The notes beneath the pieces were generated by a model. That model worked only from the letters and a program-made list of their open reading frames with translations. It was not told the DNA's origin and searched no databases. Positions 15,360 through 25,787 of a stretch of DNA of 64,000 nucleotides are shown here, one piece after another. Each line of letters starts with the position of its first letter. Within the stretch, counting starts at the first letter, position 1. A program made the translations under genes and the position numbers. This stretch comes from Pseudomonas ceruminis (GTDB lineage Bacteria; Pseudomonadota; Gammaproteobacteria; Pseudomonadales; Pseudomonadaceae). The stretch spans positions 1-64,000 of the forward strand of contig NZ_BQHW01000026.1 of assembly GCF_021602025.1 (NCBI RefSeq). The letters are read 5' to 3'.

Positions 15360-15557
15360 TCAGTGTTGGTCGTCGTGTTTTTCCGGAGCCGGATTGCCGG
15401 CCTGGATGCGCTTGAAGATCTCTTCCCGGTGCACCTGGACATCCTTTGGTGCATCGATGCCAATCCTCACCTGCATCCCCTTGACGCCCAGAATGGTGAC
15501 TTTGATGTCATCATTGATGACGATGCTTTCGCCAACCTTACGGGTGAGTATCAGCAT
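15360..15557 (-). CDS. csrA: CsrA/RsmA-family RNA-binding regulator
   Basis: This 65-residue CsrA-family protein starts at the ATG at 15557, which follows AAGGAG; an upstream extension is open but not conserved in kind. The core [16 protein letters not shown] and the RNA-contact region [11 protein letters not shown] match the family. It binds GGA motifs in 5' leaders and represses translation within the Gac/Rsm network. Pseudomonads carry several paralogues, of which this is one (its form is closest to the RsmE type by eye). It lies convergent to the kinase/KaiC/regulator operon. Confidence 0.92.
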   Translation of the reverse strand: MLILTRKVGESIVINDDIKVTILGVKGMQVRIGIDAPKDVQVHREEIFKRIQAGNPAPEKHDDQH

Positions 15558-15810
15558 GTAGTTCTCCTTGGTGATATAGAAATCCGCCTGGCCAGTGACC
15601 GCAGCGGTGGGAGCCTGTCCCTCTTCCTTCTCATTAAAGACGCTTTCGGCGGATATTAATTCCCCGCCAGACAAATTCTATCGCGTGTCTTTAGCCGCAG
15701 GTGCCGATATGCAGCGTGATGTGCGTGTCGGCGAAGGTGCTCGGTGGCAAGAATAGGGGGCTTCGGCCTGTAAGGGAAATTTCTATGCATGATGGCGCGC
15801 ATAGTGAGGC

Positions 15811-16833
15811 TCAATCGTCCTCACTTTGCTCAAGGGCCTGCAGAAACAGCAGCAACGTCACCTCTTCAGGGTCCAGCCCTTTGCGTACGCGCCGCCCTGG
15901 CAACTGGGTCAGGCGCCCCAATGCATAATGCTCAAGCACCGCTGGGTGGATATAGCAGCGCCTGCACACGGCCGGGGTATTGCCCAGGCGCGCGGCAACC
16001 TGCTTGACGATGGCCGCCACCTGGCGTTTGGCCTCGCTTTCTGGCTCCCAGGCCAGGGGCCTGAGCAGGCTCAAGGCCAGGCTGCTGCCCGCCCAGGTGC
16101 GGTAATCCTTGGCAGTGAAGTCGGCACCCGTCAGTTGCTGCAGGAACTGGTTGATCTCGCTCGAGCCGATACTGTGCCGCTGGCCATCTTCGTCCAGGTA
16201 CTGGAACAGCGCTTGCCCGGGCAGCTCCATGCAGCGTTTGAGCAGGTTGGCCAGGCGCCGGTCGCGCAGGGTGACGTTGTGCTCCACGCCGCGCTTGCCG
16301 CGGAACTGGAAGCGGATGGTGCTGCCTTCGACCTTGACATGGCGATTGCGCAGGGTTGTCAAACCGTAGGACTTGTTGTCGCGCAGATAGCGTTGGTTGC
16401 CGATACGGATCAGCGTGTGATCCAGCAGGCTTACCACCAACGCCATGACTTTTTCCCGGTCCAGCCCTGGCCGCGCCAGGTGCGTTTCCAGTTGGGCGCG
16501 CAGCTTGGGCAAGGCTTGGGCAAACGCCAGCATGCGCCCGTACTTGTGCTGGTCGCGCAGCTCGCGCCACTGGGCGTGGTAGCGATACTGCTTGCGGCCC
16601 CGTGCGTCTATCCCGGTGGCTTGCAGGTGGCCTTGCGGGTCGGCGCAGATCCACACATTGGTGTAGGCCGGCGGGATCACCAGGGCGGCGATGCGGGCCA
16701 GGGTGTCGCTGTCACGTACACGCTGGCCTTGCGCGTCGAGGTAGACGAAGCGGTCGCGCCAGCGGCGGCGGCTCAGGCCGGGTTGGCTGTCGTCTACGTA
16801 ATGCAGGCTGGCGGGTAAGGTGCAGTCGAGCAT
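15811..16833 (-). CDS. DNA topoisomerase type IB
   Basis: This 340-residue enzyme is of the bacterial/poxvirus topoisomerase IB type, which relaxes supercoils via a 3'-phosphotyrosine. Visible marks are the N-terminal RFVYLDAQG, the Arg/Lys-containing IRFQFRGKRGVEH, the catalytic region KDYRTWAGS, and the Tyr in CRRCYIHPAVLE. I chose the ATG at 16833; a TTG at 16872 would add 13 residues. It follows modC by 57 bases on the same strand, so it may be co-transcribed with modABC. Confidence 0.88.
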   Translation of the reverse strand: MLDCTLPASLHYVDDSQPGLSRRRWRDRFVYLDAQGQRVRDSDTLARIAALVIPPAYTNVWICADPQGHLQATGIDARGRKQYRYHAQWRELRDQHKYGRMLAFAQALPKLRAQLETHLARPGLDREKVMALVVSLLDHTLIRIGNQRYLRDNKSYGLTTLRNRHVKVEGSTIRFQFRGKRGVEHNVTLRDRRLANLLKRCMELPGQALFQYLDEDGQRHSIGSSEINQFLQQLTGADFTAKDYRTWAGSSLALSLLRPLAWEPESEAKRQVAAIVKQVAARLGNTPAVCRRCYIHPAVLEHYALGRLTQLPGRRVRKGLDPEEVTLLLFLQALEQSEDD

Positions 16834-16890
16834 TGGCGGCGTGCCTCGATCAGGATGCTGATCAATGGACAACGGCTGCGTGCCCGATGC

Positions 16891-17982
16891 TCAGCCCAGC
16901 AGCGCCACCGACTTGATCTGAGCGTACAAGGCCAGGCCTGGGTGCAGGCCGAGCTGCTCCGCCGAGTAGCGGGTGATGCGCGCCAGCAAGGCGTTGCCGC
17001 CGGCGTCCAAGCTGACCAGCACATGCGCCGGGTTGTCTGCCGAGCGCGTTTCACGCACCCGCACCGGCAGGCGGTTGAGGATGCTGGACGTGCTGTCTGC
17101 TGTCAGCGCCAGGCTCACGTCGCGGGCTTGCACCTTCACGCGCAGGGTGCTGCCCATGCTGTGGGCCGGATGGGCGATGCGCAACACCGGGGCACCGTTG
17201 CCGGGCAGGCGCAAGTCAAGCAGGTCGTACTGCGGGTCATGGCCGACGACCAGGCCTTCGAACACCACACCGGCATCCTCGCCCTGGGCCAGTGACAGGT
17301 CGAGGCGGGCAAGGGTCTCGGCGATCGGCCCGCTGGCCATGGCTTTGCCTTGCTCGAGCAGAACCAGGTGGTCGGCCAGGCGTGCCACTTCGTCCTGGGC
17401 ATGGCTGACATACACCAGGGGGATGTCCAGTTCGTCATGCAGCCGTTCAAGGTAGGGGAGGATTTCCCGCTTGCGCGGCCCATCCAGTGCTGCCAAAGGT
17501 TCGTCCATCAACAACAGGCGTGGGCTGCTGAGCAGTGCCCGGGCGATGCCCACGCGCTGGGCTTCGCCACCAGACAGCGTTGCCGGGCGACGTTCGAGCA
17601 GGTGGCCGATACCTAGCAGTTTGCAGGCTTGGTCCAGGCTGACCTTGCGCTCATTGGGTGCAATGCGCCGCCAGCCGAATTCCAGGTTGCCCCGTACCGA
17701 CAAGTGCGGGAACAGGCTCGCCTCTTGGAACACGTACCCCACTGGGCGCAGGTGTGGCGCCTGGAAGTAGCCCCGTGCGCTGTCTTCCCAGACTTCACCG
17801 TTGACTTCGATGTAGGCGCTGGCCGCCCGTTCCAGGCCCGCCAGGCAGCGTAGGCACGACGTCTTGCCTGAACCTGAGTGACCGAACAGCGCGCTGATGC
17901 CGCGCCCAGGCAGTTGCAGGTCGACATCCAGGGTGAAGTCGTCACGCGCCAGCTTCAGCTGCGCCAAAATCGATCCGGTCAT
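16891..17982 (-). CDS. modC: Molybdate ABC transporter ATP-binding protein
   Basis: This 363-residue ATPase powers molybdate import. It has Walker A GHSGSGKT, the signature [16 protein letters not shown], Walker [13 protein letters not shown] and the H loop VSHAQDE, followed by a C-terminal TOBE/Mop-like domain from about residue 290 ([14 protein letters not shown]) that binds molybdate. I chose the ATG at 17982, one base after the modB stop; the frame is open upstream but runs over modB. Confidence 0.93.
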   Translation of the reverse strand: MTGSILAQLKLARDDFTLDVDLQLPGRGISALFGHSGSGKTSCLRCLAGLERAASAYIEVNGEVWEDSARGYFQAPHLRPVGYVFQEASLFPHLSVRGNLEFGWRRIAPNERKVSLDQACKLLGIGHLLERRPATLSGGEAQRVGIARALLSSPRLLLMDEPLAALDGPRKREILPYLERLHDELDIPLVYVSHAQDEVARLADHLVLLEQGKAMASGPIAETLARLDLSLAQGEDAGVVFEGLVVGHDPQYDLLDLRLPGNGAPVLRIAHPAHSMGSTLRVKVQARDVSLALTADSTSSILNRLPVRVRETRSADNPAHVLVSLDAGGNALLARITRYSAEQLGLHPGLALYAQIKSVALLG

Positions 17983-17983
17983 T

Positions 17984-19443
<1,460 letters not shown>

Positions 19444-19444
19444 T

Positions 19445-19474
19445 TATCGTTATAGCGGTTACTATATAGCGATA
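19445..19474. promoter_or_regulatory. modE operator: ModE-type operator upstream of modABC
   Basis: This 30-bp imperfect palindrome reads TATCGTTATAG on one arm and CTATATAGCGATA on the other. It matches the known ModE consensus of two TATCG/CGATA-type half sites with central TATA. It lies 22 bases before modA, consistent with a promoter-overlapping repressor site. Confidence 0.8.
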
Positions 19475-19526
19475 GGCCACCGGCCGGGAAGGGGCTGTAG
19501 GGAGGGGCGAACGCCCGTCGAATGGT

Positions 19527-20603
19527 TCAATGTGCAATAAGCGCCAAGGCCTTCGCGGCAATCTCGCGGGTCAACTGCTCAGCCGGCATGGCCTTGCCCA
19601 GGCGTAGCGCCTGCCCCGACCACAGGTTGCTGAAATCGCTGTTCCCTTTTGGGTCGGTGATCGCCCGCAAGGGCATCAGCGCGCCGCCCGCCAGCGGGAA
19701 GCGTGGCGCCAGGTCGCTCATCGGCCCCAGCTCGCGCATGATGCGGTTGTTGATGCCGCGGGCCGGGCGTCCGGTGAACACGTTGGTCAGGGCCGTGTCG
19801 CTGGCGGCTGCGCTGTCCAGAGCGCGGCGATGAGCCGCAGAAACCTTGGCCTCAGGGCAGAACAGGTAGGCTGTGCCGATTTGCACGGCGCTGGCGCCCA
19901 GCGCCAATGCGGCGACCAGGCCGCGGTGATCGGCGATACCGCCTGCTGCGATCACTGGCAAACGGACCGCATCGGCGATCTGCGGTACCAGGGCGAAGGT
20001 GCCGATTTGGCTGGTGATGTCTTCGCTGAGGAACATGCCGCGATGGCCACCGGCTTCGTAACCCATGGCGATGATTGCGTCGCAGCCATGGTCCTGGAGC
20101 CATAGCGCTTCTTCTACAGTGGTCGCGCTGGACAGCACCTTGGCGCCAGCCGCTTTGACCCGCTGCAGCAGCGCCGCCTCCGGCAAGCCGAAGTGGAAGC
20201 TCACCACCTCTGGGCGCAACTGCTCGACCAACTGACAGCTCGCCTCGTCGAACGGTGCGCGGTTGGAGACTGGCGTGGGTGCCTCGAAGTCGGCACCCAC
20301 TTCTGCGTAATACGGCTTGAGCGCTTGTTTCCAGCGGTTGTCACGGTCGCTGTCGGGGGACGGAGGCTGGTGGCAGAAGAAGTTGAGATTCAGCGGCAGG
20401 CCCGGGCAGGCACTGCGAAACGTTGCGATCTCGTCACGCAGTTGCTCGCCTGACAGCATGGCGCAGGGCAGGGCACCCAGCCCGCCTGCCCGAGCCACGG
20501 CGATGGCCATGGCTGAACCCGTGGCACCGGCCATGGGCGCCTGGAGAATGGGCAACTGGATGCCCAACAGATCAACGATACGGTGGTCGGGCCAGTTGCT
20601 CAT
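19527..20603 (-). CDS. Nitronate monooxygenase / FabK-like FMN oxidoreductase
   Basis: This 358-residue TIM-barrel flavoprotein starts at an ATG preceded by AAAGGAGA. Family marks are LQAPMAGATGS near the N-terminus, the FMN phosphate regions AAGGIADHRGL and GTAYLFCPEA, and ARGINNRIM near the end. Members oxidise nitronates or reduce enoyl-ACP; the sequence fits the nitronate monooxygenase side of the family. It stands alone. Confidence 0.8.
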   Translation of the reverse strand: MSNWPDHRIVDLLGIQLPILQAPMAGATGSAMAIAVARAGGLGALPCAMLSGEQLRDEIATFRSACPGLPLNLNFFCHQPPSPDSDRDNRWKQALKPYYAEVGADFEAPTPVSNRAPFDEASCQLVEQLRPEVVSFHFGLPEAALLQRVKAAGAKVLSSATTVEEALWLQDHGCDAIIAMGYEAGGHRGMFLSEDITSQIGTFALVPQIADAVRLPVIAAGGIADHRGLVAALALGASAVQIGTAYLFCPEAKVSAAHRRALDSAAASDTALTNVFTGRPARGINNRIMRELGPMSDLAPRFPLAGGALMPLRAITDPKGNSDFSNLWSGQALRLGKAMPAEQLTREIAAKALALIAH

Positions 20604-20628
20604 GCAGTTCTCCTTTTAACGGTGGGCG

Positions 20629-20796
20629 TTACAGGGCCTTGCTGACTTGAATGTCGCTGATCTTGTCGGCGTCGTCGCCATGGATCTTGCGCAGCGCATC
20701 GAGCGCCTGCGCTTGCGATGCATCGGGCATCACGGCGAAATCCCAGCGGCGCTGGCCGTCGAGCTTGTACTTGATGACGTATTTGGTCTGGGTCAT
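20629..20796 (-). CDS. Small hypothetical protein (55 aa)
   Basis: This 55-residue protein begins MTQTKYVIKYKLDGQRRWDF and ends DIQVSKAL. It has a beta-hairpin-like start and a helix. It is encoded eight bases after the DUF1883 gene on the same strand, so the two may be co-transcribed. Its function is unknown; codon use and spacing support it as a real gene. Confidence 0.6.
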   Translation of the reverse strand: MTQTKYVIKYKLDGQRRWDFAVMPDASQAQALDALRKIHGDDADKISDIQVSKAL

Positions 20797-20804
20797 GGCA
20801 GGTG

Positions 20805-21107
20805 TTATCCGAGTTTTGACGACGAGCGACGAATGATCTTGATCTTATGGCTGAAGGCCGGCTTGCGTGTCACCGAGATCGGGCGGGCCGTCACCGTATC
20901 AATGGTGATGTTCCAGAAGCCGGTGCTGGGCACGGTGATCTTGGCCGGAAAGCGCTCGAAGTGACCACCGTGGTAGGTGTGCCGGCCGCCGTTCTTGAAG
21001 CTGCGGAAATTGGCGTCGTTCATCAGGCGGATGTTGCAGCGCTGGGAGCATTCGATGACGACCACGTCGTCCTCGTTCAGGTGCTCGCGCTGGTGTACGA
21101 ATTTCAT
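20805..21107 (-). CDS. DUF1883-family protein
   Basis: This 100-residue protein matches the DUF1883 pattern: VVVIECSQRCNIRLMNDANF, a Gly/His/Tyr-rich HTYHGGHFERFP and PSTGFWNITID. The family is a small beta-sandwich of unknown function, found in enterobacteria and pseudomonads, sometimes fused to signalling domains. I chose the ATG at 21107 (MKFVHQREHL); the 26 codons upstream have no ribosome site. Confidence 0.75.
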   Translation of the reverse strand: MKFVHQREHLNEDDVVVIECSQRCNIRLMNDANFRSFKNGGRHTYHGGHFERFPAKITVPSTGFWNITIDTVTARPISVTRKPAFSHKIKIIRRSSSKLG

Positions 21108-21234
21108 GTGATGCTCCGCAAGGTCTGGTTCTGCAAAGGCGAACGATACCACGCTGGCAGATAAATCCGCCAAAGCACGGAGCAAAAGCGCCTGGCTGCT
21201 GTCCTAAGCATTCTTGAAAGCAGAGGTGTTGCAA

Positions 21235-21594
21235 ATGAAGTGGATGGTGGCGGCGTTGTCCCTCGCGCTGGGCGGTTGTGTCAGCGTTTCGGAACTGGAA
21301 CAGTCCCGTGAAACTCTGGATGTGATCTCCGGCAAGACGCCGCGTGAATATGCCGATTGCGTCAAGCACGAGCTTGCCAGTTCGCGTGACCCGTTGGTGG
21401 AAGAGCCACGCGGCGACGGCTTGCGGTTGATCGTGCCGCAAAAGCTGTCATCCGGTGCCGGCCCCGCAGCCTTGGTGGATATCGACAAGCGCGGCAGTGG
21501 CAGCAGCATCAAGCTGCACGAGCGGTTGAACAACTTCCCCCTGCGTCTGGGTGATGTGCGCACGGCGGCGACCGAGTGCATCTCCGGCAGTTGA
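21235..21594 (+). CDS. Hypothetical lipoprotein
   Basis: This 119-residue lipoprotein has a short signal peptide MKWMVAALSLALGGC with lipobox LGGC. The mature part carries Cys in YADCVKHEL and TECISGS, which may pair. No family recognised. A GTTTTACTTG-rich gap follows before the cytochrome pair. Confidence 0.7.
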   Translation: MKWMVAALSLALGGCVSVSELEQSRETLDVISGKTPREYADCVKHELASSRDPLVEEPRGDGLRLIVPQKLSSGAGPAALVDIDKRGSGSSIKLHERLNNFPLRLGDVRTAATECISGS

Positions 21595-21739
21595 TCCAAC
21601 TCAAGTAAAACGCGGTTAAGAGGCCAATTGCCATCCCTTGGTCGGGATGGGCGTTGTTGCGAATTCCCCTCCGGGGCTAGTATCCATTTGCTTATGTTTT
21701 TTGAGCCTAAGCTTATAACAAAAGAAATGGAGATTCGTG

Positions 21740-22390
21740 ATGACACCGTTGAGTCGCGTCGTGATCGGCAGCCTGCTGATCCTGGCCTGGCCCTCGGCGC
21801 ACGGCGCTGATGGCCAGAAAATCTTTACCCAAGGCGGGGCTAATCCTGCTGCCATGGCTTGTCTGGGCTGCCACGGCCCAGACGGCAAAGGCATTGCCGC
21901 CGCCGGGTTCCCTCGCCTGGCTGGCCTGCCTGCCGGCTACCTCAGCAAACAATTGCATGACTGGCGCAATGGGGAGCGCAAGCAGGCGGTGATGGAGCCG
22001 CTTGCCAAGGCCTTGACCGAGGAGGAAATCAAGGCGGTCAGCAGTTACCTGGCTGGCCTGCCAAGCGACCCCGCCCCAGACGTGCGTCGCCAGCAGATCG
22101 CCGACGATCCCACCACTCGGCTGGCCCTTTACGGCGATTGGAGCCGGCAGATCCCCGGTTGCGTGCAATGCCACGGCCCCGGTGGCAGTGGGGTTGGCGA
22201 GCACTTCCCGCCGTTGGCGGGGCAACCTGCCAGCTACTTGGTGGCACAACTCAACGGTTGGCGCGATGGAAGCCGCCGCAACGACCCCAATCAACTGATG
22301 GTCGGCGTAGCCAAGGCCATGACCGACGAGGAGGTCAAGGCCATTGCCGAGTTCTTCGCCAAATCCGCCAGCCCGGAGGTCACGCCATGA
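21740..22390 (+). CDS. tsdB: Dihaem cytochrome c4-like protein (TsdB type)
   Basis: This 216-residue periplasmic cytochrome has a signal peptide (MTPLSRVVIGSLLILAWPSAHG) and two haem c sites, CLGCH and CVQCH, in two repeated halves, as in cytochrome c4. I chose the ATG at 21740 because TGGAG is well spaced from it; a GTG three bases earlier is too close. It overlaps the next gene by 4 bp (ATGA). Next to a TsdA-type dehydrogenase it most likely acts as TsdB, taking electrons from thiosulfate oxidation to the respiratory chain. Confidence 0.8.
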   Translation: MTPLSRVVIGSLLILAWPSAHGADGQKIFTQGGANPAAMACLGCHGPDGKGIAAAGFPRLAGLPAGYLSKQLHDWRNGERKQAVMEPLAKALTEEEIKAVSSYLAGLPSDPAPDVRRQQIADDPTTRLALYGDWSRQIPGCVQCHGPGGSGVGEHFPPLAGQPASYLVAQLNGWRDGSRRNDPNQLMVGVAKAMTDEEVKAIAEFFAKSASPEVTP

Positions 22391-23301
22391 ACGCATTGAT
22401 GCCGACACTGCTGCTGTTGGCCATGGGCAGCGCCGTTGCCGCGCCCATTGCCATGGAAGATCAGTCGCAACTGAAAGTGCCTGCTGCCCAGGCTGCCCCG
22501 CAGTTCGTGCCGCCGGCCGAACGCGAGTTGCCGGACAATGCCTTTGGCAAGATGGTCCGCGAAGGCCACGCGCTGTTCGTCGACACCCGTCGGTTGATGC
22601 CCGAGGCCGTGGGCAATGGCATGAACTGCAGCAACTGCCACCTCGACCAGGGGCGGCTGGCCCATTCCGCGCCGATGTGGGGCGCCTATCCGATGTACCC
22701 CGCGTATCGAAAGAAAAACGACAAGGTCAACACTTACGCCGAGCGTATCCAGGGGTGTTTCCAGTTCAGCATGAATGGCAAGCCGCCCGCGGCTGACAGC
22801 CCTCAGATGACGGCGTTGGCGGTCTATGCGTACTGGTTGTCGACCAAAGCGCCTACCGGGGTCGAACTGGCCGGTCGCGGTTACCCCGACGTGCCCCAGC
22901 CCGAGGGCGGCTACGACTTCAAGCGCGGACAGCAGGTGTACCAGGAGCAATGCGCCCTGTGCCACGGTGACAATGGCGAAGGGCAGAAAGTCGCCGGTGA
23001 ATACGTGATGCCACCGCTGTGGGGCAAAGACTCCTACAACTGGGGTGCCGGCATGCACCGGATCAACACCGCGGCTTCCTTCATCAAATACAACATGCCG
23101 CTGGGCAAGCCGGGCAGCCTGAGCGACCAGCAGGCCTGGGATGTGGCGGCCTGGGTCAATCGCCACGAGCGGCCGCAAGACCCCCGGCTGGTAGAGGGCT
23201 CTGTCGAGAAGACGCGAGTGAAGTTCCATGCCAATGACGGCGTCAACCTGTATGGGCAGAAAGTCGAGGGGGTGCTGATCGGGCAGGGGACAGGTAGCTG
23301 A
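22387..23301 (+). CDS. tsdA: Thiosulfate dehydrogenase-like dihaem cytochrome (TsdA type)
   Basis: This 304-residue periplasmic protein has a signal peptide (ending AVAA), an N-terminal haem c site CSNCH (residues 81-85) and a second site CALCH (189-193). TsdA enzymes join two thiosulfates to tetrathionate and use a Cys as axial ligand of haem 1; the phrase RIQGCFQFSMNG (Cys-124) matches that ligand region, and KYNMPLG (Met-237) would serve haem 2. The pair with the c4-like gene matches the tsdBA arrangement of Pseudomonas stutzeri. I judge this assignment good but not proven. Confidence 0.8.
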   Translation: MNALMPTLLLLAMGSAVAAPIAMEDQSQLKVPAAQAAPQFVPPAERELPDNAFGKMVREGHALFVDTRRLMPEAVGNGMNCSNCHLDQGRLAHSAPMWGAYPMYPAYRKKNDKVNTYAERIQGCFQFSMNGKPPAADSPQMTALAVYAYWLSTKAPTGVELAGRGYPDVPQPEGGYDFKRGQQVYQEQCALCHGDNGEGQKVAGEYVMPPLWGKDSYNWGAGMHRINTAASFIKYNMPLGKPGSLSDQQAWDVAAWVNRHERPQDPRLVEGSVEKTRVKFHANDGVNLYGQKVEGVLIGQGTGS

Positions 23302-23318
23302 GGGGCTGACAATGCCGG

Positions 23319-23345
23319 CCTTTTCGCGGGTCTGCCTGCGAAAGG
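23319..23345. repeat. REP-like hairpin
   Basis: CCTTTTCGCGGG and CCTGCGAAAGG form an imperfect stem around TCTG downstream of the tsdA-like gene. It resembles the TTCGCGGG-core intergenic repeats seen elsewhere in this window. Confidence 0.5.
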
Positions 23346-23439
23346 GCGCGCCGGGCACCTGTTTCTGTCATCCCGTCGTCACCGCCCTGCAATCACCGCC
23401 GGGTAGCAATGGGCGCTATCTACCTCAAGGAGCGCGGCC

Positions 23440-24801
23440 ATGGAACTCTGTGTCATCGGGGCGGGGTATGTAGGGTTGGTGACAGCGGCTTGCTTTGCTC
23501 AGTTGGGCAACCGCGTAATCTGTCTGGAGCGAGATCCGCAGCGGCTTGCACAATTGCGCCAGGGCCAGTGCCCTATCCATGAGCCGGGGTTGCAGGCACT
23601 GCTGCACAACGGCATTCAGCAAAGGCTGTTGAGCTTCAGTGATGACTGGCAGCCCTCGCTGGCCAGGGCGCAGGTCGTGTTTATCGCGGTCGGTACACCC
23701 AGCCAGGAGGATGGGTCGGCCGACCTGCAGCATGTGCTGGCCGTGGCAGATAGCCTTGGTCGCTTCTTGCCCCGCAGTTGCCTGGTGGTGAACAAGTCGA
23801 CCGTGCCGGTAGGCACTGCCGAACGCGTTGCCCAGCACATCATGCTTGGCCTGCGGGCACGCGGTGCAGCGTTTGCCATCGAGGTGGCAAGCAACCCGGA
23901 ATTTCTCAAGGAGGGCAGTGCAATCGATGATTTCATGCGCCCTGACCGCATCATCATCGGCACTGACAACGACGCCGCGGCCCAGTGCCTGCAACGTCTG
24001 TACGCGCCGTTCGTGCGTAACCACGACCGCATTCTGGTCATGTCCGCGCGTGCCGCCGAGTTCAGCAAATATGCAGCTAACGCCTTCCTGGCGACCAAAA
24101 TCTCTTTCATCAACGAACTGGCTGGGCTTTGCATGCAGCTTGATGTGGATATCGAACAGGTTCGGCACGCCATCGGCAGTGACCGGCGCATCGGTAGCCA
24201 CTTCATCTATGCAGGCTGCGGCTACGGCGGCTCGTGCTTCCCCAAGGACATCCGCGCATTGCTGCGCACGGCACAGCAGCACGCCTATCAGCCCGCCATC
24301 CTGGAGGCGGTGCAGGCCCGTAACGAGGAGCAGAAGACCCTGCTGTTCAAGGCCCTGCAGCAGCATTTTGGCGGGTTCATGCGTGGGCGTACCGTGGCGC
24401 TCTGGGGCCTGGCATTCAAGCCGGGTACCGATGACCTGCGCGAGGCGCCCAGCCTGGTGTTGCTCGATGCCTTGCTGGCCGCCGGCGTGCGGGTTCAGGC
24501 GTGTGACCCGGCGGCGTTGGCGGGGGTTGCCGAGCGTTATCCGCAGGCGCTTGCCAGCGGCCAGTTGCGGCTTGGCGAAGACCCCTACGCCTGCGTCACA
24601 GGCGCCGATGCCCTGGTGCTGGTAACCGAGTGGAAGCTGTTCCGCCAACCGGATTTCGCCCGCGTACGTGGGCTGATGCGCATGCCGGTGCTCTTTGACG
24701 GGCGTAATATTTACGATCCTTTGGAACTATCTACACTGGGTTATCTCTATCATGGCATCGGTCGGCCGCAGGTGGGGCATTGTAAGGTGACTGCCGCCTG
24801 A
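23440..24801 (+). CDS. ugd: UDP-glucose 6-dehydrogenase
   Basis: This 453-residue enzyme oxidises UDP-glucose to UDP-glucuronate with two NAD+. It has the N-terminal NAD motif VIGAGYVGLVTA, the conserved EVASNPEFLKEG, and the catalytic Cys in YGGSCFPKD. UDP-glucuronate feeds exopolysaccharide and LPS synthesis. It precedes galU by 48 bases on the same strand; GalU makes its substrate. Confidence 0.95.
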   Translation: MELCVIGAGYVGLVTAACFAQLGNRVICLERDPQRLAQLRQGQCPIHEPGLQALLHNGIQQRLLSFSDDWQPSLARAQVVFIAVGTPSQEDGSADLQHVLAVADSLGRFLPRSCLVVNKSTVPVGTAERVAQHIMLGLRARGAAFAIEVASNPEFLKEGSAIDDFMRPDRIIIGTDNDAAAQCLQRLYAPFVRNHDRILVMSARAAEFSKYAANAFLATKISFINELAGLCMQLDVDIEQVRHAIGSDRRIGSHFIYAGCGYGGSCFPKDIRALLRTAQQHAYQPAILEAVQARNEEQKTLLFKALQQHFGGFMRGRTVALWGLAFKPGTDDLREAPSLVLLDALLAAGVRVQACDPAALAGVAERYPQALASGQLRLGEDPYACVTGADALVLVTEWKLFRQPDFARVRGLMRMPVLFDGRNIYDPLELSTLGYLYHGIGRPQVGHCKVTAA

Positions 24802-24849
24802 TTAGACTGCGCCGAATTCCCTAGGCTATGCCTTCGTTTAAGGACGTAT

Positions 24850-25689
24850 ATGATCAAGAAATGCTTGTTCCCGGCAGCCGGTTACGGCACCCGCTTCCTA
24901 CCCGCTACCAAAGCCATGCCCAAGGAAATGCTGCCAGTGGTCAACAAGCCGCTGATCCAGTATGGCGTTGAAGAGGCGCTGGATGCCGGCCTGAACGAGA
25001 TCTCGATCGTCACCGGCCGTGGCAAGCGCGCCCTGGAAGACCACTTCGACATCAGCTATGAGCTGGAAAACCAGATCAAGGGCACTGACAAGGAAAAATA
25101 CCTGGTCGGCATCCGTCGCCTGTTGAACGAGTGCTCGTTCTCTTACACGCGCCAGACCGAAATGAAAGGCCTGGGCCATGCCATCCTGACTGGCCAGCCG
25201 CTGATCGGTGACGAACCGTTCGCTGTGGTGCTGGCGGACGACCTGTGCGTCAACCCGGAAGGTGACGGTGTCCTGACCCAGATGGTCAAACTGTACAACC
25301 AGTTCCGCTGCTCGATCATCGCCATCCAGGAAGTCGACCCGCAGGAAACCAACAAGTACGGCGTTATCGCCGGTGACATGATCCGCGAAGACATCTTCCG
25401 TGTTACCAACATGGTAGAAAAGCCCGCGCCGGAAGACGCCCCGTCGAACTTGGCGATCATCGGTCGTTACATCCTCACCCCGGATATCTTCGATATCATC
25501 CGGAACACCCCGCCCGGCAAAGGTGGCGAGATCCAGATCACCGACGCCTTGATGCAGCAGGCACAGAACGGTTGCGTGATCGCCTACAAGTTCAAGGGCC
25601 AGCGCTTCGACTGCGGCGGCGCCGAAGGCTACATCGACGCGACCAACTTCTGCTTCGAGAACTACTACAAGACCGGCAAGGCATACTGA
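24850..25689 (+). CDS. galU: UTP-glucose-1-phosphate uridylyltransferase
   Basis: This 279-residue enzyme makes UDP-glucose from UTP and glucose-1-phosphate. The nucleotide-binding start FPAAGYGTRFLPATKAMPKE, the region VVLADDLCVN and FDCGGAEGYIDA are typical. Length matches GalU. It is followed by a terminator, so ugd-galU forms a short unit supplying UDP-sugars. Confidence 0.96.
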   Translation: MIKKCLFPAAGYGTRFLPATKAMPKEMLPVVNKPLIQYGVEEALDAGLNEISIVTGRGKRALEDHFDISYELENQIKGTDKEKYLVGIRRLLNECSFSYTRQTEMKGLGHAILTGQPLIGDEPFAVVLADDLCVNPEGDGVLTQMVKLYNQFRCSIIAIQEVDPQETNKYGVIAGDMIREDIFRVTNMVEKPAPEDAPSNLAIIGRYILTPDIFDIIRNTPPGKGGEIQITDALMQQAQNGCVIAYKFKGQRFDCGGAEGYIDATNFCFENYYKTGKAY

Positions 25690-25710
25690 TTCGCCAGCGC
25701 AGATCCACGA

Positions 25711-25735
25711 GCCATCCTTCGGGGTGGCTTTTTTG
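25711..25735 (+). terminator. Terminator after galU
   Basis: Arms GCCATCC and GGGTGGC around TTCG, then TTTTTTG. Confidence 0.8.
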
Positions 25736-25787
25736 TTTGTGGCGGCTAACGGCGGTATGCTGGGCGCCAGCCTAGGAGACTGAATAC

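Noticed and set aside
22138-22386. Upstream extension of the TsdA-like gene
   Set aside because: It overlaps the TsdB-like gene in another frame; a clean signal peptide begins at 22387.
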